DNA of 64,000 nucleotides. It comes from Fusarium oxysporum f. sp. lycopersici 4287 (lineage: Eukaryota > Ascomycota > Sordariomycetes > Hypocreales > Nectriaceae). The stretch covers positions 2,717,477 to 2,781,476 of the forward strand of contig NC_030992.1 in assembly GCF_000149955.1 (NCBI RefSeq). The letters are read 5' to 3'. Below the pieces are notes generated by a model, which had not been told where the DNA came from, did no database searches, and saw only the letters and a list, made by a program, of their open reading frames with translations. Shown one piece after another: positions 43,158-54,379 of this stretch (the first letter of the stretch is position 1; the number at the start of each line of letters is the position of its first letter). The translations under genes and the position numbers were made by a program.

Positions 43158-43655
43158 TTAAGTAGTTCCCTCATTCTTATGTGTACGATCGTTTAGGGGA
43201 ACAATAAAGACATGCTCTCTAGGCTCCAGACTAAAGCCTACAGCCATCTCCTTCCAGCCCGCCATTGCGAGCGCAACGAGCTCACCACCAGGGTGCTCTG
43301 GGGTTCGCCGGAACCTTGCCTTAGCAATAGCAGCAGTATAAGGATGTCTTCCCGTGCGATCAAGGGGCATTACCTTGACCATGTTTTGCGGACAGAAGCT
43401 GAGTGGAACTTTGACCATGACCATCTCGACACGGTATTCGGGATCAATAGGCCATGTAATATTCCTGTCGGCGATGACGTTCATCACAGACCTGACAAGA
43501 TCATGAGTGATGTAGACGGGGTGCGAGTCTGGGAGATCAGGACCAAAGGCCACAGGCTTGTCTCCGAATAGTGAGCGGAACTTTTGGCAGAGAGAAACCT
43601 TGAGCATGTTGGATTTTGGGCTCGAAAACTTGTAACTGTAAGACATTATAATCAT
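43158..43655 (-). CDS. Small unrecognised protein, 165 residues
   Basis: This is a single open frame. The body (FGDKPVAFGPDLPDSHPVYI, VEMVMVKVPLSFCPQNMVKV, ELVALAMAGWKEMAVGFSLE) has protein-like composition with alternating hydrophobic strands. It ends EHVFIVPLNDRTHKNEG. I recognise no family. Three in-frame starts are possible (43655, 43646, 43607); the outermost is used here, but 43607 (MLKVSLCQKF) may be the true one. There is no signal peptide or membrane segment. Confidence is moderate because there is neither intron nor domain support. Confidence 0.5.
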   Translation of the reverse strand: MIIMSYSYKFSSPKSNMLKVSLCQKFRSLFGDKPVAFGPDLPDSHPVYITHDLVRSVMNVIADRNITWPIDPEYRVEMVMVKVPLSFCPQNMVKVMPLDRTGRHPYTAAIAKARFRRTPEHPGGELVALAMAGWKEMAVGFSLEPREHVFIVPLNDRTHKNEGTT

Positions 43656-44923
43656 CTGTGAGTCGATGATTAACAGAATTTGGTATATAATGGAGTCGTG
43701 GTCCGTTATATAGACAGGCAGATAATATAAGAAACATTTCGTTCAACTGTTCAGATGGACACTTCTTTCACCAATGGCTCATATGAATAGAAATACTGAA
43801 CATTCAAGCATCTTCTTTGTATCAATAAATCCACCAGGCTCAAATGAGCAATTCTCTTTGTTCTCATCAAGATACTTGTTCAGTAAGATATACTCAGTCA
43901 GAGACCGGAAGTTGTTCAGAGACAAAGATGAGCATTTCATAAACTTGCAAGGGCAAGAATTCAGCTAATCTGTCGTTCTTCTAACGTAAGCCAAGACGGC
44001 GTGCTCTATTTATCGACTACAATCCACCACATGGAGAATCTCAAAATTGGCATTGTCCATGGTGAGTAAGTCGTTCTATACCGCATTGTATGCTGCTTAG
44101 TGGTGAAAAAAAAAGATCGGGGCAATTTCAATACGATATTCTGAGACATATACAGTACTTTTTCTAACAATATCAATGTGGTACAACAATCTCTTTGTCA
44201 ATCAATGATGCTATTCACAGTCACATGTGATGTCTCATTCCTGGTCGGACTTATTGATTCCCCGGTTTGAGTTCAGGGGCACTGCAGGGGCCCGTGCGGA
44301 GCGCTCGGGAGCGGGCTGGCGGGCGACCACAGGGTTGGGTTCCTGTACATATCTTTCCTGTATTCTGCACCAGTATATCACCAGGGTGGTTCGTATCTCG
44401 AGTACCTATACATCTAGGCCTCTGTCGATCTCATTGAAGTGATCGCAACGTGCCCTGTTGCGCTCCCTCTTGAAGCTCCCAACAGACATCGACAATCTCG
44501 ACTAGGGATCTTACATCACGATCGACGATTTACATATTAGCCAAGCCTTTCGCTCGCTACAGCTTCTCTAGCGATTACCGACTCGTACAGGACAAAGACA
44601 CATCTCCTCTTCAACCTCACTCACGTCATACGCATCATCCAGATAGCTCCTTTCCACCAATAAGTGGGCTATCACTATCGTTATCGCCGTCGAATGCCTC
44701 ATCGCCGTATCATGAAATTTAGCCCGGGTGCTACTGCGACTTAATTATATTCACCGATAATCTCTCACGATCGAACAGCATTCGTTCTGCATGTGTCACC
44801 ATCCCGCTCGATCCGTCCACGATCTATATAACCGGCACCCAAACTCGATCCAGATACCATCTTCAACGTTGCGACCTAGGGAGGTCGAGTGAGCTTCGAG
44901 ACGGCCGGTCACAAGTCGAATGA
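43656..44923. promoter_or_regulatory. Divergent intergenic region, 1.3 kb
   Basis: This is the promoter and long leader of the Vrl1-like gene and the promoter of the small unknown. No tRNA or repeat is seen. The stretch 44450..44830 is C-rich, like a long 5' UTR. Confidence 0.5.
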
Positions 44924-44961
44924 ATGCAACCTCTAAACCCCTTCCTGGCCGCCTTCTTTAA
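44920..44961 (+). promoter_or_regulatory. Overlapping upstream ORF of the Vrl1-like gene
   Basis: An ATG at 44920 lies four bases before the main ATG (44924) in another frame. It encodes 13 residues and stops at 44959..44961, inside the main coding sequence. Both start codons have a weak -3 base (C and T). Confidence 0.6.
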
Positions 44962-47900
44962 GAGCTCCCTCCCCAGCCAGTGCACCCCGGTACATCACCA
45001 CATCCTACTGGTTCCGTCAACGGATGTGCTTCTTACATTCCGCGAGACCGAGAGCGGGAGTGCCCCTGCTGAGGTCATCGCATCGGAGGACTTCCTCGCC
45101 AGTCACGTTCTCCGTGTGCCATCTCCAAATGGCGTCGCAGGAGGCAAAGACGGTGCCCAGAACTTGAGGGAAGTGAGAGGAAAGGCAAAGCAGTTTACAA
45201 CGCTTAACGGCAAAAGTGTGGTCATCAAGGACGCTTTCATATACAGTAACAAAGGTGCGAAGCCAAGAACTGGCGAAAGGCAATATTACTAACCGAGAAT
45301 AGGCTTCAAAACACTCGCCCAGGCCCAGCTTCTGAACGACATCGTCTTCTACCCCGACGTCTTCGAACCACGGCAATGGCTTCTCTACTATATATCGAGA
45401 CCCCTTGTGGGCGTCTGGGAGGAGAACAAGATTACACCAGCCATCTTGGTCCCCGGTGTACGAAAGCGCAGGATTCCCGATCAGAAACAGACACCAAACT
45501 CCGAGTCGACCGAAAACACTGCTCCTCGAAAGAAAGACATCAAGAGCTTTCACGACCTCCTGAACAATTTCCCGATGATTGCGCGCCAGATGCAACCCGG
45601 CCTTGAGAAGTTATTCGTCGAGTTCAGCAACGTCTTCCGAAGTCCACTACCTCCTCCCCCGTCAGCCGAGCACATTCCAGATCCCCCACCGAATGGGTCT
45701 ATCAGCAATACTGCAAGGCGAGCGCGCTCTAATAGTGCATTGGCAAGCACGGGCGACGAGGGCAGATTACCAGTGACAGAGAACTTCTATGCTGAGGACG
45801 ATGAAGATATCATGAGGGCGTCTCTTGAAACCGCAGTCACAACTGCGATCGACCTCTTCCAAGGGGTCGACAAACAACAACTTTCTCTTCTCGGCGCGAC
45901 GACTGATCTGACTGGTCCTCTTGTGGAGAAACTGATCGAGCGTTATGTCACAGAAAATGTTCACAATCAACTTTGGCCGAGACTCAATGCACTGAAGAGA
46001 CCTTATGATCTCGAACTGGAAGCAAAAATCAGAAAGATGCAGTTTATCGATATTTCACAACTAGGCATTGCCATTGATGGCGGTTCGAAGGCGAAGCATG
46101 ACCTAATCATTCAACTAGGACCGGCTGTTGAGGAATTCAAGAAGATATCTGCGGCCACTTGCCCTCAAGTCATGCTGGATCTTTTATTATCAACAATCAA
46201 GATTGTGTCTCGCTTGACGGATTCATCGAAATCTCAGGCAGCGTCATCTGATGCATCCTCGGAGAAGCCCATCATGACTATCAACGCGGATACCTTGGTC
46301 TCATTCTTGCTCTATGTGGTCATCCGATCACAAGTCAAGCAGTTACAGGCACGCTTGATTTACGTCAGGAATTTCATCTTCATAGACGACGTAGACAGCG
46401 GCGAGTTGGGCTATGCGCTGAGTACATTCGAGGCAGTGCTGGCTTATCTTGTTCTTGACTCGGCCGGCTTGAGGCGAGCCAGCAGAAGAAACAAAGCCTT
46501 ATGGGACGCGGCGAAGACAGGAACTCTGGACGACCTTAAAAAGATAATGGAACCTGGCTCGGGGCCTGCTGATGATGACGAGCTGTCAGAATCACCTACC
46601 TCCAGCCGTCGAGCATCTACAGTGTTGAATCTCCAAAATGACACAAGATCGACAGGCCCTTCAAGATCTAGAAGATCGTCACTGCGTCTCTCTTTTAACG
46701 ATCCGTCACCATATGAACACTATTCTCATGGTTCGGGACTGAGCCACGTATTCCCCTTCCAAGCAGAGGGTGAGAACGAAACACACGCACACGACTTTTC
46801 TATACCAATACGACGGGTGAAGAAGGTGGCGATGGACACCCGAAGCATATCAGGCGATTCCGAGGTTTCATTCCACTCTCGCACGGGGAGCGTTGGGACC
46901 ATCGGCAGTGCTCTGGAAGGGGATATTTCAGTGAACCGATTGTCACAGACAAACAATTCCTTTGGAGAATCAGTTCTGATGATGGCCATCCAAGCTGAAC
47001 GTGCTGAGACGCTCAAGTACTTGCTCTCCTTGGCTGATTATTTCTCTCCTTCTTTTGTTCTAGATGACATGAACAACGAAGATACCACCTTACTGAGTGC
47101 TGCCATACAATTAGGCAATGCTCAAATTATAGATTTGACGCTGGGGTTTATCATCACCTCGACAACTCCTGAGCAATTAGTTTCATATCTAGCGCAGCAA
47201 GACATCTGGGGACGTAGCTGTGCTCATTACCTCTTCAATGCACCGGCTTTGATCACTCGAATCGGGCACCTAATACCTTGGCGACAAAGAGACAAGAACG
47301 GGCAAACTCCGCTCTTCGCTCTTTGTCGCTCTTACGATCATAAGAACTATCTGGAAATGGTGGAAGCTGGGCTCAATGCTGCAGCTGCAGCGCAACATGA
47401 TGGACTGCCACTCCATATTGACGAACATGTCGACAACAAGGGCAACACACTGCTTCACATTGTCAGCAATGCGAGTCTTGCCATGAACATACTGCAATTT
47501 TGCGATGTTGACGTCAATGCGACGAATGATAAGAGGTTCACAGCGTTGATGGTAGCCAGCAAGTATGGCAGATACGACATGGTCCGTACTCTGTTCGCCG
47601 ATCCAAGAGTGGATGTAGGGGCAAAGGAGATCAGAGGCCTCACAGCAGTTGAACTGGCGAAGGACGACGATGTGCGGAACAAGATCGATGATCTTGCCTT
47701 GTTCAGCATGCCCCCTGGGCCAGATGCACGTATCACGGGTGTGGTCAGGGCATTCTTCGTGGAAGATGCAACGGTGAGACTGGTGTTGAAGTCAGCGGCC
47801 CCAACGGATCATGATAGTTATACGGTGACAACGAGTCGTCGCTCGCTCTCTGATTTTGAACATCTCCCTACCCTCCTGGCGCTTGAAAATCCAGCTTCGT

Positions 47901-48976
47901 GGATACCCTCACTCGCCGATGTTCGCTCTCCGTTCCAAATACCGTCGAAGCCATCACGAGCCATTCTGCGAGACATGCAAGCTCGCGCAGACTGGTTCTT
48001 GAAGATCATGCTAATGCACCCAACTTTTGCCACACACGAGATGCTATGGGAGTTTTTCCTGGTACCAGAGTTACAATTGGATATGATGGAGCAACGGACG
48101 CTCCTCAAAACAGAAGCGAGAGCAGAGAAGGTGCGAGATGAATATGAACCCGTGGAGGACGTGAGGGAGGTGGAACAGTTTGTCAATCATGCGCGAGAAA
48201 TGATCCGGAGCGTGAACTACTCGACTAAGAGTGCGACCAGACGCGCCAACAATCTTGGACTCGTCGCAGCAGGTACGTACACTAGACGAACATCGTGATC
48301 CAATGAATTTATGTGAACTAACCGGTGGCCAGACATGTACGATTCTTCGGTGTTGCTTCATCGAGCTGTTTCAACACTGCAATTCCTCCCACCGAGATAC
48401 ATAGATGCGTTTGAGACGTATGTACGATCCATCGTCCCCACCCAGTCAAACGCGCAAGCAAACCTTCACTCGTCATTCCTGGCTCTGCAATCTACGGTTC
48501 AGGCACTGCTGGCGTCCTTGTCTCGGCCACCCTCCATCATTTCCCAGATGAGAGCGGCCAAGCGTGAGGCCGACAGAAACTTTAATTCCCTTAACAAGTC
48601 GAGGTGGCCACTTGGTCTTCTGGATGATACCAGACAGCGACTCTATGATGAAAAGGAGGAGAGGGCACGGAAGTCGAGGGAAGAGGCCGCAAATCTTGCG
48701 AGGGAACTTAGATACACACAACAGACGGTGGCTGGAGAACTAGCAGGGTGGCAAGAACTACACGAGAAGATGGGCCGCCACGCCATCCGAGAATTCGTTC
48801 GGGGGATGGTAGTGCAGGAGAGGATGAAGTTGGATGGTATGCTGAGAGCACTACGAAAAGTAAGGTTGCCTGATACGATTGTGGTGGGTAACGGGACTAG
48901 AACACCAGCCCCATCACAAGTGAGGGAGCCTGAAGAAGTCGAGATGGATGAGAGCGAGGATAATAGCGAGGCTTGA
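44924..48976 (+). CDS. VPS9-domain, ankyrin and PX-like protein resembling yeast Vrl1
   Basis: The protein has 1314 residues, from exons 44924..45254, 45303..48272 and 48333..48976. Both introns have GT/AG ends and CTAAC branch sites. The N-terminal domain (MQPLNPFLAAFFKSSLPSQC) precedes a VPS9 Rab5-GEF-like region (GPLVEKLIERYVTENVHNQL, then DTLVSFLLYVVIRSQVKQL and ELGYALSTFEAVLAYLVLDS). Ser/Arg-rich spacers follow, then ankyrin repeats (NGQTPLFALCRSYDHKNYLE, FTALMVASKYGRYDMVRTLF). Next comes a PX-like fold with TSRRSLSDFEHLPTLLALEN, and a C-terminal coiled-coil, BAR-like region. This order matches yeast Vrl1, part of the endosomal VINE complex with a SNX-BAR partner. The alternative is an animal VARP-like protein. 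An endosomal Rab5-activating role is expected from the VPS9 family, but I infer it here. Confidence 0.85.
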
Positions 48977-49200
48977 TGGGGAGGGTAGTGTTGAGTGTGG
49001 ATACCGGGGAACTCCAATCCATGAGATGAATATCAAGCAAACATACAACACCATAAAGACGCGTGATATGGCGATGGGAGATAGAAGAGACGCGTCGAGT
49101 GGCGGTGGAGCACATGTCCTTGATGCCAAGCTGAAGCTGGTCTGCATGGGTTGCACGAAGCGAGGAGGGGGCTGGTAAGGCAGAGTGTGGACTGACAAGA

Positions 49201-49220
49201 ACAGACAGACAGACAGACAG
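49201..49220. repeat. (ACAG)5 microsatellite
   Basis: Five perfect ACAG units, followed by a GATG-rich run. Confidence 0.95.
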
Positions 49221-50836
49221 ATGAGATGGATGGATGGACGAATACCCCCTAGCTGGTGAAAGGGGTGTAGAGAAGTTTATTGTGTCACTTGCATTAAGTG
49301 TATCTCTTACACCAACGAGCCATTCTTTTGGATCTGTTCTATACAGTTGGCTATTTGGACGGAGTTTGGGCATAGACGTCTATAGATACAACACCATTAC
49401 AACGAGATGGCAGATATTGTTCATTGAAATAAAAGCAGAGAAGATGTCTAAGAAAATACAGAGGCTCTAGGGTATTGAGTATAAGTTGAGTGGGTGGCAC
49501 GATGATGAGGCAGTGTGTACCTGGCATCATGAGGTCCACCACGGGAAGCAAAGTACACTACGGAGAGGCACAAGAGACATTGTCGCACTGAACACAGGGG
49601 CTTGCGAAGGGGTAGGGGTTACAGAAGAGGCAAGTGGAGCGGGATACAAGCGTGGACGTGGTCGCGTTGATCAAAGAAGGCGTTTTAGCCGTCAAAGCTT
49701 GGCGAGAGACTAGGACCAGGATAGAGAATGAAAGGTCAAAAGTTGAGTGAAACATGAAACAAGAAACGGCAAAACACGCGGGAAAATGCAGCACGTCCAC
49801 GATAGTCTGCAGCAGATACAACCTACGTACGCAGTAGCCTCTCCATGTTCTAGAGCCACTCATTTCTTCCCCAGGTCAAAGAACTCCGCGATTGTTAGTG
49901 GACGCGATGTCTATTGGTTGACGGCGCGTGGGATCCTGGCGCGTCGATAACAGCGAATGAGAGACAAGAGCTAGGTCGCGACATTCAAGCTCGACTCTCC
50001 AAGAGAACAGGTTGAGGCTGTGTAAGTCGAGATGGGGAAGAGAGATGAAGAATCTGGTGGACCGAGAGCAAATTTCCGTAGCCGCGGAGAATGGTGCGAC
50101 GATGGGCTTTTTAATATTAACAAAGTCAGACACTCACTCACTCAATTTGGCCGTGGGTATATTAAGCGCCCGTTAGGTAGGTAGAGACAGTAATAAATTA
50201 AACGCCCAGCGGTTAACGGCAGCGGACAAGGCAAGGGCCAAGGCCACTGAAACCACGTAAGAGGATCTGCTTCTATTCTGAGACTTGAAAGATTGAGGCT
50301 CATACTCATACGTATACATACTCTTCTAAACGCCATGTATGAGCCGAGCTGGGCTGTTTTCATGGCGCTACTCTACGGGAATGTTTTAGATTTGGACTCC
50401 GGGGGGCATAGCGATGACCCTGAAAATGGGACGAACGGTTGTCCCTCGCAACGAGAAATCTGGTGTAAAACGCGGTAGTAAATAGAAGTAGGTATAAAAC
50501 ACGCTCTGGAGAAGAATATCGCGACTTATTGAGAGTCGCGTTCTGGTGTTGAACCACGAGGAGAGGGAGCTAGATATGCCGAGTCAAGGATCTAAAAATG
50601 AGTCACAAGCGCTGGGCCATTCAGCGGTCGGGCTCGTGCATTGACAGACCCAAGCCGAGAACCATGATCCTTGGCGATGATCATGACGCCTGGGGTAGTA
50701 TTACACAGTGTCTCGCGGCTCTCGCACTTACATCCTCTCCTCTCAACAGGAAGCGCTTACAGTGCCAATACGCATCCGCCAATCATGGCCTCTACAACTT
50801 ACACCTTGAGATCGAAGCGCGTCCGCGATAATTCTC

Positions 50837-50839
<3 letters not shown>

Positions 50840-50872
<33 letters not shown>
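50840..50872. repeat. (AG)n microsatellite
   Basis: About 16 uninterrupted AG units. Confidence 0.97.
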
Positions 50873-50873
<1 letters not shown>

Positions 50874-51471
50874 GACGGGACGTGTTTCAGATTCTTCTCT
50901 TTCTCGTGTTCCCAATGAGACGCACAAGTGAAAAGAAAAAAAATGTTTCTTGTTTCGTGGAGAGTCAAGGGGATCGGATGGGTCCTATGCCGGAGCCCAC
51001 AGCCGTCAGCCGCCCATCGCCAACCATTGCCCTCCTCTGCTTCATCGACAGCATAAGAAGACGGCCTCGCCCTGGGTCTCTGGTCCTCTTTCTTCTATTT
51101 CTATCCAGCATCATTCATCGTCGGCCTGTCTTTTACCAATCATCTCTAATCATACTCACTCTCCTCTTTCCACCCGTTTACACCTCTATCTATTGCGGTC
51201 CGGTATCACTACCACCATCATCAGATCAAAAAAGCTTCACAGCAAACTTGCAAGTCTCGCTGGTTCTGAGACTACCTTCTAACGAACTCCCAAAACTTCC
51301 GGTTTCATCTTGACCTTTTTCACGGAGCTGGTCTCCTGATCCTTGTTCATACACTTATAGACTCTCACTAATACTTCCGACATCATGTCCACGTAAGATA
51401 TTCTCGCCAACCACCAAAGACCATCCACCATACATAATGCTAACACAGTCTCAAGAAGTCTGGCTGTCGAT

Positions 51472-53153
51472 ATGCCCTTCGACTTCAGCTTCCCCTCAGC
51501 CTCCATTGAGCGCACAAGTCCTCCTCCCATGTCAACTCTGCCCTTTGACCAAGCTTTTCTCGACATGGCCTATGCTTCAGCTTCTGCTACTGCTGCTGGT
51601 CATATCTCTGGCCACTCTCGCTCATCATCAAAGGCTTCAGTCTACTCTACCATCTCAGCCGAGTCAGACCATGAATCTCTCTGCTCTCGTCTCACAACGC
51701 CTCCTCGTGCTTCACCAGCTGTTCGTCAGCATGGCCCTCTTCTCCTGCCAAAAATTCGCTCTCAAGACCAAGATATTGATGCCACTCCTTGTCATTATCG
51801 CATGACTACTCCTCCTGCTCCTAACCCTTCTCGTCACTCACGGAGCTACACCAACCCTGAGTCTCTTGTCATCACCTTTGACACCCCTGGCTCGGTCAAC
51901 ACAAGCTTCTCTAGCCAGCCTGACGACACTCTGTCTGCATCACTTCTTACTTCTCCGGCCAACTTTGCCACTCACATCTCTGCCTCTCACTCACGCCGTG
52001 CTTCCAGCCTCGATGCCACCACAATCGATCGTTATGGCTATCCTACCTATCGTCAGATGCCCTCGTTCGTTCCCGTCCCTCAGCAACAATCTGACTATGG
52101 CTTCTACGACTACAGCCCTCGTGCTCAGTCCCCTCTGAGCCTCACTGCCACTCCGGACCCTACTCCCAATACCAACCTTCTGAGCTTCCTCACCTCTTCC
52201 AACCCAGCTGCTTCTCTGGTCCGCCACATCTCGTTCCCAGTGCGAGATGCTGCCACTAAGCACTTTTGGTGGGATGTTCGCAACATTCGCTCTTGGTCCT
52301 CTTTCAACGCATCTGCCATTCTTTCTCTCCCCGGTGCCTCTCTTCTTCTCACCAACCCTGTTCCCGCTCCTCTGCTCCCTCAGCCTACTTTCGCATCTCG
52401 TCACCCCGAGACTGAGACTCAGCTTCACTCCATCTACGCTTCGTACTATCTCCCCAAGCTGAACTCAGCTTTGACCATGTCGTCAACTCGCCCTCTTCAC
52501 CTCTCAGTGCCTCCCAAGACTGCTGGCATGAACGATCTCCTCTTCGTCGCCAACGCTGCCGGGGAGTCTGCTACTGCTGCTGCCATGTTTGGTGGCAAGC
52601 CCACTGCCCGAGTTGTCGGTATTGTCCGCAGCTTCGACCGCTTCAACACTGGCATGCGAGTTGAGGGTAACATCAAGCGTGTTGAGTATCTCCGTGGCCT
52701 CTCAGCTATCCACCACGCCATGCGCGAGCACGGGTGCCGCTATGGTTTCATCCTCACCGAGATTGAGCTCGTCCTCGTCCGCAACGGCACTGCCAACACT
52801 CCCTTCTTTGGCGATCTTGAGGTCACATCAGTCCAGCTCGCTGCCTCTGCCCCTGAAGGTGATGCCTCAACCCTCCCCCACGAGACTCCCCTCACTGCAT
52901 GCCTCGCCCTCTGGGGTCTCTGCCAACTCGCTGCCGACGACACACCCACCGGGCCATTCCCACTGGCGTGCTGAGATCGGTGCACCCGCTGAGGGAACTC
53001 GTCGCAAGGCCCCAACCCCGTGACTCTTGGATTCCGCAACCTCAGCTGGCTGAGAAGCGTGAGGCCAAGCGAAGCCGTGGATGGGTTTGGCCAGAGGATG
53101 CCATTGGCCGCAAGGAGCTTGGAAAGCGAGGTGTTCGATATGGAGTAGTCTAA
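51472..53153 (+). CDS. Unrecognised fungal protein, with two apparent one-base shifts near its 3' end
   Basis: About 560 residues if both shifts are corrected. The first 200 or so residues are Ser/Pro/Thr-rich and disordered. A folded domain follows (RHISFPVRDAATKHFWWDVR, LHSIYASYYLPKLNSAL, ARVVGIVRSFDRFNTGMRVE, GCRYGFILTEIELVLVRNGT, LTACLALWGLCQLAADD). The uncorrected frame stops at 52972..52974. Beyond it the conserved-looking tail continues in the next frame (GHSHWRAEIGAPAEGTRRKA) and then in the third (PRDSWIPQPQLAEKREAKRS to GKRGVRYGVV, stop 53151..53153). One extra base in the GGG at 52951..52953 and one in the C/A run 53010..53019 explain both changes. The ILTEIELVLVR block recalls the E-x-E/K strand of nuclease-like folds; this is only a hint. 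The start is uncertain. Confidence 0.75.
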
Positions 53154-54379
53154 GGGCCTGGTGCCTTTAGCAGGATGATGATGAGATGATAGATGATTGG
53201 AAAGAAAAGACATGATAATGAATGAACATGCGAATTTTGTAATCAATTTAGTATTTAATTAAAACACTTCAAAATCATATTGACTGCATCATGGTGACAT
53301 CAGCTACTGAATGAGTTCGAGCCAAAACGTCCAGCGTCTTTATAAGAACAAGCAAGCAACTTGGACAAGGGTTGAAGAGAGGCCTTATTCCATTTACTTA
53401 AAAGCCTGTCCATTTAAGCGTGTTTGTGCAACGGCCGTATCACCACCATACCACCTCGACATTCCACAGTGCCCAGCAATACACTTCAAAATAAACACCA
53501 TGTGTATCTCTTATGCAACTGAAATGAAAAGGACACGTCTTGGCTTAGCCACATTTGACATTCGGGGGCATGGTTGCCCAAAAGAAGGCGTGATACTTTT
53601 GTCTCCACGCCCGACCCATGTACATAAATCGAATTACAATACCAGCTTTCACAAAAAAAGCCGTCATCGTATAGGGGTCAGTACATCAGTTTGTGGCTCA
53701 TTCGAAGCACTGAAAACGCAAGTTCGAGTCTTGCTGACGGCAAAAAAATTATCTTTTGTCTTTTTTGGTGAATCATTCTTCTTTTTGGTCTAGATCTGCT
53801 GCCTTGTTATTTGTGCAAGGTTTTCTGCCCCTCTTAACCCCACTATCGTGGAAGATGAGAGAATCGATGATCAAGGTGGAGTGGTGGGATGCTGTCGAGA
53901 AGAATGAGGCATTCCGTACTGAAGTGCAGAGAAGTTGGCAATATAATGCAGTTTGCTTGCTGTGTTACATCGCTGGATCTTATACTCTAGATAGTCTGAC
54001 TACTCTACTGTAACAGATCATGTCCAACTTGGTTAATTGTCTACTGAATGGTCTCAAGAATATCCCTATACAAGGCAATTAGCGATGTTGTATGAAGTTC
54101 AACAAAACCAAGGTGTTGGCACTGATACTGCAAATGTCTCATCAAATCCCAGTTTAACTCCAAAACGTACAGCCATTATAAGAATAAGTCACAACAGCAC
54201 GACAAGAAGCTGCACATACAAGATCATAGCAGGAGGGATATCATAATCTGAAAGTCATCCTCAGCGTCTGGGAACAGTCATCGCTCATATAAATTCATGG
54301 GGCACAAAGTTCATCTTCATCACATCGTTGCATTTAACTTTTTTCTATGGACTTAAATACGCCTGGTGATATCCAGAGC
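53154..54379. other. Convergent intergenic region, 1.2 kb
   Basis: An 85-codon frame at 53756..54013 reads plausibly in its second half (VEWWDAVEKNEAFRTEVQRS) but has no other support. No RNA gene is seen. Confidence 0.45.

Larger units (their letters stand above)
48977..51471. other. Gene-poor intergenic region, 2.5 kb
   Basis: No supported gene is seen. It contains two microsatellites (listed) and, after 50880, a CT-rich leader for the next gene. An ATG with a GTAAGA donor at 51384..51391 could be a first exon, but splicing it to the CACAG acceptor at 51448 gives the wrong frame for the downstream protein. Confidence 0.45.

Noticed and set aside
51384..51448. Possible first exon ATGTCCAC plus intron for the 51.5-kb gene
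   Set aside because: The canonical-looking donor and acceptor join in the wrong frame for the downstream protein, so the start was set at 51472.
53756..54013. 85-codon frame with a partly protein-like sequence
   Set aside because: The N-terminal half is low-quality and there is no splice or domain support.
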